In this document: in pieces, positions 33,612 through 42,685 of the stretch | How the letters are laid out: each line of letters begins with the position of its first letter | Position numbering within the stretch: position 1 is the first letter of the stretch | Assembly (NCBI GenBank): GCA_017550165.1 | Contig: JAFZQH010000022.1 | Location: 1 to 64,000 of the forward strand | Direction of reading: 5' to 3' | Source of the DNA: Lachnospiraceae bacterium | GTDB lineage: Bacteria; Bacillota; Clostridia; Lachnospirales; Lachnospiraceae | DNA: 64,000 bases | Position numbers and translations under genes: made by a program | Notes under the pieces: generated by a model | Seen by the model: the letters and a program-made list of their open reading frames with translations, nothing else | Database searches by the model: none | Told to the model about the DNA's origin: nothing

Positions 33612-34232
33612 ATGGGATATGGTAAGATCACTGCCAAGCAGACTGAGATACTTGAATTTATGAAAGAAGAGATCCTTAATAAGGGCTATCCGCCCTCTGT
33701 AAGAGAGATCTGCGAAGCCGTTAAGCTTAAGTCCACTTCTTCAGTTCATTCTCATCTTGAGACTCTGGAGAAGAACGGTTATATAAGAAGAGACCCAACT
33801 AAGCCCAGGGCCATTGAGATCATAGATGACAGCTTTAATCTTGTTAGACGTGAGGTTTCTAATATACCGGTGATAGGTAATGTGGCTGCCGGTTCCCCTC
33901 TTCTGGCTGTTGAGAATATCACCAACTATTTTCCGATCCCTACGGAATTCCTTCCTAATATGGAATGCTACATGCTTAATGTTAAAGGTGATTCCATGAT
34001 CAATGTGGGAATTTTCTCAGGAGACCAGGTTCTTGTTCAGAAACAGAATGATGCGAGAAACGGAGACATTGTGGTTGCTCTTGTTGAAGATTCAGCCACA
34101 GTTAAGACCTTCTATAAAGAAGACGGTCATATCCGCCTCCAGCCTGAGAATGATAGTATGGAGCCCATTATCGTAGATGATTGCATGATATTGGGTAAAG
34201 TAATAGGTGTATTCAGATTTTTAAGATATTGA
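33612..34232 (+). CDS. lexA: LexA repressor
   Basis: A 206-aa SOS repressor. The N-terminal winged helix (1-65) has [20 protein letters not shown]; the C-terminal S24 peptidase-like domain has the cleavage site A93-G94 (NVAAGSP), catalytic S128 (GDSM) and K165 (ATVK). ATG 33612 follows AAAGGAGG; the open frame runs 97 codons further upstream but through the LexA-box region, and is not coding. Divergent from the yneA-like gene. Its last 20 nt overlap the 3' end of the convergent rsfS. Confidence 0.96.
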   Translation: MGYGKITAKQTEILEFMKEEILNKGYPPSVREICEAVKLKSTSSVHSHLETLEKNGYIRRDPTKPRAIEIIDDSFNLVRREVSNIPVIGNVAAGSPLLAVENITNYFPIPTEFLPNMECYMLNVKGDSMINVGIFSGDQVLVQKQNDARNGDIVVALVEDSATVKTFYKEDGHIRLQPENDSMEPIIVDDCMILGKVIGVFRFLRY

Positions 34233-34560
34233 CTTCTTCGCCGTCGCTCCATATCCTTTCCAGATCGTAAAACTCACGGTCTTCCTTTGAAAAGATATGA
34301 ATGACTATATCGTTATAGTCCATCAGAGTCCATCCTGTCCCCGGACCCTCGGTCTGTCTTGGATGGACTCCCGCTTGGCCCAGTTTTCTCTCCACATTAT
34401 CCGATAATGCATCCAGCTGGTTAGGATTATTACCGCTGGCAATTATAAAATAATCGGCTATGATGGATATCCTGCTGATATCTATAACCTTGATATTCTC
34501 AGCTTTTTTCTCGTCCAATGCGTTATATGCTACCTTAAGAATAGTATTAAGATCGTTCAA
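34213..34560 (-). CDS. rsfS: Ribosomal silencing factor RsfS
   Basis: A 115-aa factor that binds L14 on the 50S and blocks subunit joining under starvation. Family marks: [43 protein letters not shown] and [11 protein letters not shown]. It usually follows yqeK, but here is last in an aroB-lspA-rsfS run, 3 nt after lspA. Its 3' end overlaps convergent lexA by 20 nt. Confidence 0.94.
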   Translation of the reverse strand: MNDLNTILKVAYNALDEKKAENIKVIDISRISIIADYFIIASGNNPNQLDALSDNVERKLGQAGVHPRQTEGPGTGWTLMDYNDIVIHIFSKEDREFYDLERIWSDGEEVNILKI

Positions 34561-34563
34561 ACT

Positions 34564-35136
34564 TTACTCTCCTTCTTTTGAATCTGAAGAATCATCATCT
34601 TCTTTTGCTTCAATACCAATGGTCTCCTTCTTTTTAGAAAAGAGAAAATTAAGATCGTCATCCTTATAATAAAAGAGTATCACAAAGAATAAGATCAGTA
34701 CTGCTACTGTTATATAACAGTCCGCCACATTGAAGACCGGAAAATTGATCAACTTAAAGTAGATGAAGTCAACTACGAAGTTATAAACGAACCGGTCGAT
34801 CATATTACCAACTGCTCCGGCGGCTATAAATACTGCAAGAAAACGGAGTATAACATATTTTTTGCCCTCCGGTATCCTTGTATATTCGTATATCAATGCC
34901 CCAAGGACCAATACTGTTATGATCAGAAGCACAGTCTGCTGTCCCTGCATTACTCCGAAAGCAGCACCGGTGTTCTCGAGATATTCCAGTCTTAGTACTC
35001 CGGGTATCAGATCTATGCCCAATGTTCCTCTTAGGTGTTCCAAAGCAAGATGTTTAGTAAGCCTGTCCAGACCAAGAAGTAGAATAAAACCGATGACACC
35101 AAATATATAAAATTTAAAATTAATTTTCTTATTCAA
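34564..35136 (-). CDS. lspA: Lipoprotein signal peptidase (signal peptidase II)
   Basis: A membrane aspartyl protease that cleaves prolipoprotein signal peptides. Four transmembrane helices; catalytic aspartates in GNMIDRFVYNFVVDF and FNVADCYI, plus LDRLTKHLA and YLENTGAAFG. TTG 35136 gives 190 aa and is preferred because GAGGAG lies upstream inside the aroB end; ATG 35157 is possible but would place that SD inside the gene. The C-terminal tail is acidic (KEDDDSSDSKEGE). Lipoprotein substrates occur nearby (DUF3048 protein). Confidence 0.92.
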   Translation of the reverse strand: MNKKINFKFYIFGVIGFILLLGLDRLTKHLALEHLRGTLGIDLIPGVLRLEYLENTGAAFGVMQGQQTVLLIITVLVLGALIYEYTRIPEGKKYVILRFLAVFIAAGAVGNMIDRFVYNFVVDFIYFKLINFPVFNVADCYITVAVLILFFVILFYYKDDDLNFLFSKKKETIGIEAKEDDDSSDSKEGE

Positions 35137-35140
35137 GATA

Positions 35141-36232
35141 CTAATGTCTCCTCGCATTATCCAGCGCTGGTATGTACTCTTCTTCCGTGACAGTCTTATC
35201 AATGAAGGCACAGCCTATTTGACTCAATAATATAAACCTGATCCCACCGGAGAAAGATTTTTTATCATGGCGCGCAGTCAGCATTATATCATCATTTTCC
35301 AGATTGTCAAAGTCTATGGGCAGTCGATAGGATGTAAGCACATTTTTTATATTATCGAATTCTTCTTTAGAGATAAAATTTCTCTGCATGGATATATATG
35401 AAGCAATGACCATTCCTATGCTTACACATTCTCCGTGAAGGAGCTTGAAATCCTTTAATTTCTCAATGGCGTGACCGAAGGTATGACCGAAATTAAGAAT
35501 GGCACGAACTCCGTTCTCCTTAGGATCATTGGATACCACTTCTCTTTTTATATCACAGCTGGTGTAAATCATATGTTCAAGAGTATTATGATCCAGAGCA
35601 AATAATTGATTTGAGGATGTGGATAAATATTCGAAGAATTCCTGATCGTATATCAGTCCGTATTTGATCACCTCAGCCATTCCGGATATAAGCTGTCTCT
35701 GCGGCAGTGTAGAAAGCAGGGATGTATTGATATATACAAGCTTGGGCTGATAGAAAGCCCCCACCATATTCTTGTAGGAAGAATAATCGACGCCTGTCTT
35801 ACCGCCTACACTGCTGTCTACCTGAGATAAGAGGGTTGTAGGTATCTGTACGAAATCAATCCCTCTCATGTAGGTGGCAGCGACAAATCCGCATATGTCT
35901 CCTACAACACCGCCACCCAGGGCTATAAGCATGTCGTTTCTGTTGAGATCAAGTGATATGAGGTTGCCGTATATATCGGAAACCGTATCCAGGTTCTTAT
36001 GTTCTTCTCCTGCTTCAATAGTATATAGGGAAACGCTGTTGTATTTCGTGATAAGAACTTTGAGGAGACTGTCATAATGGAGAGGAGCTACGTTTGAATC
36101 GGAGATGACACATATCTTGGTATCGTCTTTTTTGATCTCCTCAAGATGATCGATCAAACCGGAAAAATCGTCATTAATTACAATATTGTAAGGGTCAAAG
36201 CCCTCTCCTGCCAGGAAAAGAGTCTTGCTCAT
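35141..36232 (-). CDS. aroB: 3-dehydroquinate synthase
   Basis: A 363-aa NAD- and metal-dependent enzyme converting DAHP to 3-dehydroquinate in the shikimate pathway. Characteristic blocks: GGGVVGDICGFVAATYMRGI, PTTLLSQVDSSVGGKTGVD, and metal-ligand regions AEVIKYG and FGHTFGHAIEKL plus LLHGECVSIGM. Length is normal. No other aro gene is adjacent; it is grouped with lspA and rsfS. ATG 36232 follows AAGGAA. Confidence 0.95.
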   Translation of the reverse strand: MSKTLFLAGEGFDPYNIVINDDFSGLIDHLEEIKKDDTKICVISDSNVAPLHYDSLLKVLITKYNSVSLYTIEAGEEHKNLDTVSDIYGNLISLDLNRNDMLIALGGGVVGDICGFVAATYMRGIDFVQIPTTLLSQVDSSVGGKTGVDYSSYKNMVGAFYQPKLVYINTSLLSTLPQRQLISGMAEVIKYGLIYDQEFFEYLSTSSNQLFALDHNTLEHMIYTSCDIKREVVSNDPKENGVRAILNFGHTFGHAIEKLKDFKLLHGECVSIGMVIASYISMQRNFISKEEFDNIKNVLTSYRLPIDFDNLENDDIMLTARHDKKSFSGGIRFILLSQIGCAFIDKTVTEEEYIPALDNARRH

Positions 36233-36261
36233 CGGGTATTCCTTTCTGACGTGGCCTATTT

Positions 36262-36291
36262 AATAAACGAGTAGGGAATAAACCCTACTCG
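36262..36291 (-). terminator. Probable terminator after sepF
   Basis: CGAGTAGGG and CCCTACTCG form a perfect 9-bp stem around AATAAA; on the minus strand TTTATTA follows. The U-tract is short, so some readthrough into aroB is possible. Confidence 0.6.
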
Positions 36292-36319
36292 CAAGTTTAT
36301 CAGGTATAAAATCTTTTAT

Positions 36320-36793
36320 CTACATCGGCGGTATATCATATGCCCCCATGAGTATATCCTGGAAGTCTCCGGAAATATCAACTGATGCAGGTGTAATGAT
36401 AAAGATATAGTTGGAAACCTTCTGAAGGTGTCCGTTGATGGCGTAGCATGAACCGGATGTAAAATCTATTATACGCTGTGCGATCTCAACATCCAGTCCC
36501 TCAAGATTGAGGATCACTGTGCGGTCAACAAGAAGAGTATCGGTAATGGCTCTTGCATCCTCAACTGTAGCCGGACGAACAACGCACACTTCCATGCCTG
36601 CACCCTTATGTTTACGTATAGGTGTAACATTATTGCCTAAAGAACGACCTTTGCCGGTATCGGCTTTATCTTTCTTGGATTCCTTCTTGGGCTTTTTCTC
36701 GTACTCCTCTTCATAATCATCATCATAGAAGTCATCGTCATCATAATCATCATTTAAACGCATGACATTAACTATCTTATCTACAAATCCCAT
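36320..36793 (-). CDS. sepF: Cell division protein SepF
   Basis: A 157-aa FtsZ-associated, membrane-binding division protein. The N-terminal amphipathic helix (MGFVDKIVNVMRLN) is followed by an acidic, lysine-rich linker (DDDDFYDDDYEEEYEKKPKKE) and the SepF core (about 70-155; VVRPATVEDARAITDTLL, LNLEGLDVEIAQRIIDFTSG). Last gene of the HlyD-yggS-sepF operon, 18 nt after yggS. Confidence 0.93.
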   Translation of the reverse strand: MGFVDKIVNVMRLNDDYDDDDFYDDDYEEEYEKKPKKESKKDKADTGKGRSLGNNVTPIRKHKGAGMEVCVVRPATVEDARAITDTLLVDRTVILNLEGLDVEIAQRIIDFTSGSCYAINGHLQKVSNYIFIITPASVDISGDFQDILMGAYDIPPM

Positions 36794-36811
36794 AAATAAA
36801 GCACTCCCATC

Positions 36812-37504
36812 TTAGATACTGTAATCACGGGCACCGAATATTGCCGTGCCCACACGGATCATGGTAGCCCCCTCTTCTATGGCAACTTCGAAATCGCCTG
36901 TCATTCCCATAGAAAGAACTCCCATACAAATATTATCAATGTTTTGTTTTTCTATGTCAACAGATAATTTCTTTAAAGCCCTAAATATTGTGCGATTTTC
37001 TTCCGGAACCTCAACATAAGGTGCTATCGTCATGAGCCCTTTGATGTGAATATTGGGAAGAAGGGCTATTTCCTTAACAAGGGAAAGGGTGTCGGATACG
37101 GTGGAACCGAACTTGCTCTCCTCCTCTGCAACATTGACTTCCACAAGGATATCCACCTGACACTTTTTTTTAACTGCTTCCTCGCTTATGGCCTCAGCCA
37201 GTCTAAGTGAGTCAACGGAATGGATAAGCTCAACCTTATCGACGATATATTTAACCTTATTGCGCTGAAGATGACCTATCATATGCCATCGAACGTCTTC
37301 GGGCATCTGAGGGAGTTTATCATTGATCTCCTGGACTTTGTTCTCACCGAAGATTCGTTCTCCGGCATTATATGCCTCCATAAGATCAGGAATCGGCTTG
37401 GTCTTGCTGACATTGATCAGGGTAACCTCTGAAATATCCCTTCCGCAGCGGTCACATGCCGCCTTCATCCTCGCCCGGACATTTTTAATATTATCTTTTA
37501 TCAT
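36812..37504 (-). CDS. YggS-family pyridoxal phosphate homeostasis protein
   Basis: A 230-aa PLP-binding protein with an alanine-racemase-like barrel. The PLP lysine is in LINVSKTKP; other signatures are FGENKVQE, WHMIGHLQRNK, GLMTIAP and LSMGMTGDFEVAIEEGATMIRVGTAIFG. It maintains free PLP balance; no catalytic reaction is established. The pairing with sepF is conserved across Firmicutes. 18-21 nt gaps on each side. Confidence 0.94.
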   Translation of the reverse strand: MIKDNIKNVRARMKAACDRCGRDISEVTLINVSKTKPIPDLMEAYNAGERIFGENKVQEINDKLPQMPEDVRWHMIGHLQRNKVKYIVDKVELIHSVDSLRLAEAISEEAVKKKCQVDILVEVNVAEEESKFGSTVSDTLSLVKEIALLPNIHIKGLMTIAPYVEVPEENRTIFRALKKLSVDIEKQNIDNICMGVLSMGMTGDFEVAIEEGATMIRVGTAIFGARDYSI

Positions 37505-37525
37505 GTCGACTGTCTCCCTGTATAT

Positions 37526-38890
37526 TTAATGTAAAACTTCATCCTCTGAAACCAGCTTGCCGTCAAGGGCTATATAATCATATTTTTTTACGCCGTATTT
37601 GCTGGTGGAAGAAATGATGCAGTACTCGTCATTCTCGTCCAATATGGTGATATTCTCGAATATGGGATAACCTTTATTGATATTATATACTCCATCAAGC
37701 TCTCCTGTGGGACCTATGGTGTAAGACTCAGTAGAACCGGGTTTTATAAGCCTGGTCCCTGCTGTATATTCCTTGGTATTTACATAGTAATATTTATCAT
37801 CGGAAAAAACTATGTCGGGCTCGGTAAAGTCCACAGAAGACCCGTTCTCTGCGTTGAAACCGTCATTTCCCTTTGAGCCTCCCTTTGTAAGATAATCCTT
37901 GGGAATGATATAGCAGTCTTTTTTGACCACAGCAGTCTTGGGCACTTTGAGCCCGAATACCCCTGAGGTTCGGACCTCTATCTTAACAAAACGCTGTGAA
38001 CCGTAGCGGATAACGGAATTGGGAATAGAGAGCACCAGGTATTTTTTATCGTCTCTGGTCACTATCTTGTAGTTGACCCATGCGAATTGGGAATCATCAA
38101 CGAAACGGATCTGGATGCTGGAGGAATCCTTAAGCTTACTGATAAAGCTGTCATCCACCTCCATGATCAGATTCCAGTGCTCATCAGTGATGAGTTTGTA
38201 TACAGGATCCCCGGCCTGGACATTCTTCAGGGCCCTTGTACTGATCTTTTTGAGCTTATGGTTCTCCACCATTTCACTGGTAAATGAGTCCACCGTAACA
38301 TTCTCATAGCCATCGTAGGAATACTGGATGATACCGGGGACAGTAGCTTTCTCGACCTTGAGATCCGCCGTATCAATCTTGCCGGATTTGATGGCAGAGA
38401 GACTTAAGATATCAACGATATCACCTTCTATTGTTGTCTTAAAATCATAGACACGTGAAAATGCTGAAGGATCGAAGGTCTTCTTATAAGCTGATATGGA
38501 ATCACTTATTTCTTTAAGATCGCTGTCTGAAAGACCGGACTGATCGGAACTGATGTTGTCCATCAAGGCTCGCAGGGAGCCTGTTTCATCCAGTGTATAT
38601 ATTGTCTCCCCATAGCTGACTTTCGTACCTTCTTTTGCATAGAGATGAAGCTCTCCGGAGCCTGTGGCGTTAACAATCTTCTCCTGTCTTAGGGCAAATG
38701 CGGTAAAAGATGAATTATCCGAAAGGGATCCGTCATTAACCACATAAGAAGACACATTGCCCTTATGTATAAAACGGAAAAATCCGAAGGCAAGAAAATA
38801 TAGGAATACCATTCCGAAAATGAATATTCCTATGTTAAACTTTATTGGTTTTTTATATTGTCTGATGTTATCAGTTTTTTTCCGGGACAT
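37526..38890 (-). CDS. HlyD-family-like membrane fusion protein
   Basis: A 454-aa protein with one N-terminal transmembrane helix (about 18-40) and a long extracellular part. Lipoyl/barrel-sandwich halves can be seen (GELHLYAKEGTKVSYGETIYTLD; later SIPNSVIRYGSQRFVKIEV and VPKTAVVKKDCYIIP), as in HlyD/MFP adaptors, though the coiled-coil hairpin is short. Proteins of this type commonly precede yggS-sepF in Lachnospiraceae, suggesting a role in envelope or division rather than export; no transporter is adjacent. Function is inference. Confidence 0.7.
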   Translation of the reverse strand: MSRKKTDNIRQYKKPIKFNIGIFIFGMVFLYFLAFGFFRFIHKGNVSSYVVNDGSLSDNSSFTAFALRQEKIVNATGSGELHLYAKEGTKVSYGETIYTLDETGSLRALMDNISSDQSGLSDSDLKEISDSISAYKKTFDPSAFSRVYDFKTTIEGDIVDILSLSAIKSGKIDTADLKVEKATVPGIIQYSYDGYENVTVDSFTSEMVENHKLKKISTRALKNVQAGDPVYKLITDEHWNLIMEVDDSFISKLKDSSSIQIRFVDDSQFAWVNYKIVTRDDKKYLVLSIPNSVIRYGSQRFVKIEVRTSGVFGLKVPKTAVVKKDCYIIPKDYLTKGGSKGNDGFNAENGSSVDFTEPDIVFSDDKYYYVNTKEYTAGTRLIKPGSTESYTIGPTGELDGVYNINKGYPIFENITILDENDEYCIISSTSKYGVKKYDYIALDGKLVSEDEVLH

Positions 38891-38893
38891 AAC

Positions 38894-39322
38894 TTATAAT
38901 GAATATAATACCTCTGAACCCGGGATCTCAGGCAGATCAGCCTGATTCCTTGAAAGGCTTATAACGAAAGTGATTCCGTACTTGTCTCCTATCTTGGCAA
39001 GACGATCCAGTGCTTTGAGCATCTCTGCATCATCATCCGGTTTAACCTGAGCTATCTCAAGAAATGAATCTAAATGAACGCTCTCCAAGTCGTGATCCTG
39101 TGAAATGATCCCGATAAGGAAGCCGAAGAATTCGGAAGAATCAAAAATATCGTATTCCGATAAATCTATCAAGCGGATCCTGTTATTAAGATCATACATA
39201 TGCTTGGCATTCTTATCAAGATATACGATATTACCTGAGGCTGTCTTAACAACCGTATTAACGTTATCCAAAAGATATTTGGTCTTTCCTTTTCCTTTCT
39301 CCCCTGTGATCAACTGTATCAT
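38894..39322 (-). CDS. Small P-loop NTPase-like protein
   Basis: A 142-aa protein with Walker A GEKGKGKT at residues 7-14 and a Walker-B-like ESVHLDSFLE near 85. No further ATPase motifs (Q-loop, signature, arginine finger) are recognisable. It is often annotated as PilT-like in related genomes, but it is too short to be a pilus ATPase. It heads the operon with the HlyD-like protein (3-nt gap), yggS and sepF. Function unknown. SD AAAGGAGG. Confidence 0.65.
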   Translation of the reverse strand: MIQLITGEKGKGKTKYLLDNVNTVVKTASGNIVYLDKNAKHMYDLNNRIRLIDLSEYDIFDSSEFFGFLIGIISQDHDLESVHLDSFLEIAQVKPDDDAEMLKALDRLAKIGDKYGITFVISLSRNQADLPEIPGSEVLYSL

Positions 39323-39394
39323 TGCTATCTCCTCCTTTAGAATTTTTCGAAAAATTTATACAATTTATACAAAAAACTCCCTTTGATGTTTTCA

Positions 39395-39423
39395 ATTATA
39401 GAGTATTTTCCTATAAAACACAA
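39395..39423 (-). promoter_or_regulatory. Promoter of the NTPase-HlyD-yggS-sepF operon
   Basis: On the minus strand TTGTGT, 17-nt spacer, TATAAT. The ~65-nt leader holds a perfect palindrome AATTTTTCGAAAAATT (39341-39356) just before the SD; its role is unknown. Confidence 0.55.
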
Positions 39424-39469
39424 CATTAAATACTCAAATATATATTAAATGTAAAATTAATTATCTCTG

Positions 39470-40465
39470 TTACTTCTTTACCAGTGTATTATACATATCC
39501 GTGGTCTCAAGGAATACCGTACCCGGATCAGAGGTTTTCATGATAACGGATATGTATTCCTTGCCATAGTGGTCTTGAGCAAGGGTAACAAGGCAGGAAC
39601 CGGCTTCGTTGGTATAACCGGTCTTGGTGCCGAGTATGGTGACCGTAGAGGGCTTAAATGTGGCATCTGTAAGGTATCTGTTGGTGGAATGCCATGAGAA
39701 CTTTTTCATTTTACCGGATTCATCCGGAATCTCCGTGTCATAACTTGCATGGGTCAGTATCTCACGGAATTTCTTATTCTTTACTACTTCCCTGAAGATC
39801 AGATACAGGTCATATGCCGTGGTATAGTGCTCTTCCTCGTGCAATCCGTGGGGATTTAAGAAATGCGTACTGACAGCTCCCAAGGCAGCTGCTTCCTTAT
39901 TCATCAGTTTGGCAAACTCTTCTACGCTTCCGGAAATATTCTCTGCAATGGCAATACCCGCATCATTACCGGAGCATATCATAAGACCATAGAGAGCCTG
40001 TTCCAGCGTGGGACTGTCTCCCACCTGGAAGTGACATCTGCTGGCGCCGGGTTCAAGATCCACGCAACGCTGACTGATCTTAAGGGTATCATTGAGATTG
40101 CCGTACTTAAGTGCGCAGTAAGCGGTAAGAACCTTGGTGGTACTTGCGGGATAAAGAACATCATGGATATTCTTGACATATAGTCTGGTATTGTCGGTAA
40201 TATTGAAAAGAAGTGCCGAATTGGCAAATTCGGTATTAACCTTCTCATTTATAAAATTAATGCTCTCGGGGTCCGGCACAGTAAATGTTCCGCTTGTAAA
40301 CATATTTGCCGCATCATCTGCGGTAAGGTTTTTACTGAACACCGATCTGCCGCATGAAGCAAACAAAAAGGTGATAAGTACAGCGGCAAGGATAAGCACT
40401 GTTATAAGGACAGCCCTTATGGTATTGCGTCTCCTTCTTTTTCTCTTCCTACTTGTAGATTTCAC
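39470..40465 (-). CDS. D-alanyl-D-alanine carboxypeptidase (DacF-type PBP)
   Basis: A 331-aa low-molecular-weight penicillin-binding protein trimming the terminal D-Ala of peptidoglycan. Active-site motifs: S108-T-T-K111, S165-G-N167 and K281-T-G. The N-terminus is very basic then hydrophobic (about 17-38), followed by SCGRS; FASC is a non-ideal lipobox, so it may be a lipoprotein or an uncleaved anchor. The C-terminal membrane-binding domain of PBP5/6 is absent. Its start lies 17 nt inside the mgsA 3' end. Last gene of the mre-rodA operon. Confidence 0.9.
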   Translation of the reverse strand: MKSTSRKRKRRRRNTIRAVLITVLILAAVLITFLFASCGRSVFSKNLTADDAANMFTSGTFTVPDPESINFINEKVNTEFANSALLFNITDNTRLYVKNIHDVLYPASTTKVLTAYCALKYGNLNDTLKISQRCVDLEPGASRCHFQVGDSPTLEQALYGLMICSGNDAGIAIAENISGSVEEFAKLMNKEAAALGAVSTHFLNPHGLHEEEHYTTAYDLYLIFREVVKNKKFREILTHASYDTEIPDESGKMKKFSWHSTNRYLTDATFKPSTVTILGTKTGYTNEAGSCLVTLAQDHYGKEYISVIMKTSDPGTVFLETTDMYNTLVKK

Positions 40466-40844
40466 GGAATTCCATATCTCCTCTGTCTAATGCTTTAATT
40501 AGAAGTTCTGCCGTGGCAAGATTGGTCGCCAGGGGAATGTTATGTGTGTCGCACAGTCTGACTATAAGATTAACGTCCGGTTCGTGGGACTTGGGAGTAA
40601 GAGGATCCCTGAGGAAAATAAGCAGGTCTATCTGATTCTGCTCTATCTGCGCTCCCAGTTGCTGCGTTCCCCCGAGATGGCCGGCCAGAAATTTATGTAC
40701 AGAAAGCCCGGTTACTTCTTCCACAAGCCTTCCGGTAGTTCCCGTGGCATATAATTCATTCTTGATCAGTATACCTTTGTATGCTATGCAGAAATTCTGC
40801 ATCAGCTTTTTTTTGGAGTCATGTGCCACCAAACCAATATTCAT
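40449..40844 (-). CDS. mgsA: Methylglyoxal synthase
   Basis: A 131-aa enzyme converting dihydroxyacetone phosphate to methylglyoxal and phosphate, a glycolytic bypass. Signatures: IGLVAHDSKK, ELYATGTTGRLVEE, GPxx-like HLGGTQQLGAQI and FLRDPLTPKSHEPDVNLIVRLCD with the catalytic Asp. ATG 40844 is chosen because GGGGGG lies 8 nt upstream; the extra five codons in the frame cover that SD. The link with rodA is common in Clostridia. Overlaps the dac gene. Confidence 0.93.
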   Translation of the reverse strand: MNIGLVAHDSKKKLMQNFCIAYKGILIKNELYATGTTGRLVEEVTGLSVHKFLAGHLGGTQQLGAQIEQNQIDLLIFLRDPLTPKSHEPDVNLIVRLCDTHNIPLATNLATAELLIKALDRGDMEFREIYK

Positions 40845-40863
40845 AGAAATACCCCCCAATCTA

Positions 40864-41967
40864 CTAGTATTTTCTCTGTTGTAATCCTATGTTCAATACA
40901 ACCCCCATACCTATAAATGACGTCAATAGTGATGTAACCCCGTAACTGACAAAGGGCAGGGGCAGTCCTGTGTTAGGCATAAGCCCCGTCGCAACGCAAA
41001 TATTGATATAACTCTGAAAGCCCACCAATGTTGCCATTCCGCAACAGATAAGCTTGCCCTGAAGGTCATGGGCTTTCTTGCCTATCTTGATACATTCAAG
41101 AGAAATGACAAGCAATAAAATGATAATTATACAGCTTCCGACGAATCCCAGCTCTTCTCCCGTGACCGCAAATATAAAGTCTGTCTGGGGTTCTGATATG
41201 AAATTACCGTTCTTTACCGAAGAAATAACGTTATTATTAAGCCCCTTGCCCAGAAGCTGGCCTGATCCTATGGCCATTATGGAGTTTTGCTGCTGGTATG
41301 CCGTGTCGGCATAATGGGTAGGGTCGATCCATGCCATGATCCTCTTGTACTGGTAATCATTAAGGATCACCCGGCCGTAATTCAGGATCAGTACGATAAA
41401 AGCCGTAAATGCTGCAAAGACTCCTCCCAGGGTAAAAAGCACTATCTTTCTCTTAAGTCCCGCAATGTATATCATTACGCAGAATATAATAGCAACTACG
41501 ATACTGGTGGAAAGGTCAGGCTGTTCCTTGATCAGATACAGGGGAACGATAGCCAGGACGATCATGGTAAGCAGTATCTTCCAGTCATTAAGCCGGTCCT
41601 CATATTTAGAGAACATCTTTGCAAAAAAGAGGATCAGCAGGATCTTGGACAGCTCCGAAGGCTGAAACCTTATACCGAGAATAGATATCCACCTTGTGGC
41701 ACCTCCTGCATTGGAGCCTACTATCCGGACAAAGACCAGAAGGACAATGTTGACAACGTATATTATCCAGTAAAACTGCAATATGTAGTTATAGTCGATC
41801 ACAGACAGTACCATCATGGCAGTAATCCCCAGAAAGAGTCCTATAACCTGCATGGTCTGCTTGGATCTTGCTGCGCTTCCGATGAGAAGGATACCAAGAA
41901 CAGTAAGGACTACGAGATAAATAACCAGTCTGTAATCAAAGTCTTTTAATCTGTACCTTTTTAACAT
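40864..41967 (-). CDS. rodA: Rod-shape glycosyltransferase RodA (SEDS family)
   Basis: A 367-aa polytopic membrane protein (about ten helices) that polymerises glycan strands together with its cognate class B PBP. SEDS signatures: GGATRWISILGIRFQPSELSKI, EQPDLSTSIVV, and FVSYGVTSLLTSFIGMGVVLNI. The partner PBP (mrdA) lies two genes upstream in the same operon. It starts 12 nt after minC, where minD and minE are often found in relatives. Confidence 0.94.
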   Translation of the reverse strand: MLKRYRLKDFDYRLVIYLVVLTVLGILLIGSAARSKQTMQVIGLFLGITAMMVLSVIDYNYILQFYWIIYVVNIVLLVFVRIVGSNAGGATRWISILGIRFQPSELSKILLILFFAKMFSKYEDRLNDWKILLTMIVLAIVPLYLIKEQPDLSTSIVVAIIFCVMIYIAGLKRKIVLFTLGGVFAAFTAFIVLILNYGRVILNDYQYKRIMAWIDPTHYADTAYQQQNSIMAIGSGQLLGKGLNNNVISSVKNGNFISEPQTDFIFAVTGEELGFVGSCIIIILLLVISLECIKIGKKAHDLQGKLICCGMATLVGFQSYINICVATGLMPNTGLPLPFVSYGVTSLLTSFIGMGVVLNIGLQQRKY

Positions 41968-41979
41968 ATTTTAACCCAA

Positions 41980-42651
41980 TTAGATAACCTGTTCAAACCA
42001 AATCTTATTGTCACTGACATAGGCCCTGATAAGGCCTTTGCTTTTCTTTATCTTCTTAAAAATGGAGCCGCCTGCTTGCTCGGCTTTATCGGTAACTCCG
42101 CCTATGCTGAGCAGACAGTCCTTAAAATCATAGGCATATACTACAGCTGACTTGTTCTCGGGGGAGCCTGCGGATACGACTCCGGCGGCATTACCGAGAA
42201 TGATGATATCGTTATCGGATATTACCTGTCCTCCGGGGAGAACATTTCCCATTACCACTACTCCAAGGGGAGTGCGTATGCTGTTATCGGGAGTGATGTT
42301 ATCACGTATTATGGTGGAATAATCCCTAAAGCTCTCAGGCCCGGGTTCGGGCTTTTTGTCTTTTGCTTCAATTATGTCTTTATAGTATAAAACCGTTTCT
42401 TCGGAATTATCTATCAAACATACTATATCAAGGCTTGTATTGTCTGCGATGGCTTTAAGAAGATCTACCTGGCACCTGTCCGGAAGTCTTATACCTTCAA
42501 ATGATATTCCTACGGAAGCTCCTTTAAAGAAACCTTCGGATGCCTTGAATTTGGCCAGGACATTATTCTTAATGGTGGTATAATCCGACCCTTCATTGAT
42601 TATTACCGATATTCCGTTGGGACTACCCTTAATAACAACCGAGTTGTCCAT
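41980..42651 (-). CDS. minC: Septum site-determining protein MinC
   Basis: A 223-aa division inhibitor. The N-terminal domain (about 1-105) would contact FtsZ; the C-terminal right-handed beta-helix shows TPLGVVVMGNVLPGGQVISDNDIIILGNAAGVVSAG. MinC normally needs MinD for membrane targeting, but neither minD nor minE is in this operon. ATG 42651 follows GAGGAGG. Confidence 0.9.
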   Translation of the reverse strand: MDNSVVIKGSPNGISVIINEGSDYTTIKNNVLAKFKASEGFFKGASVGISFEGIRLPDRCQVDLLKAIADNTSLDIVCLIDNSEETVLYYKDIIEAKDKKPEPGPESFRDYSTIIRDNITPDNSIRTPLGVVVMGNVLPGGQVISDNDIIILGNAAGVVSAGSPENKSAVVYAYDFKDCLLSIGGVTDKAEQAGGSIFKKIKKSKGLIRAYVSDNKIWFEQVI

Positions 42652-42685
42652 AAATGCGCCTCCTCATGTATTTCAATATGATCAT

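Noticed and set aside
39341-39356. Palindrome AATTTTTCGAAAAATT as a possible dif site for XerS
   Set aside because: Arms and spacer do not match known dif or dif-SL patterns, and it lies in an mRNA leader 7 kb from xerS.
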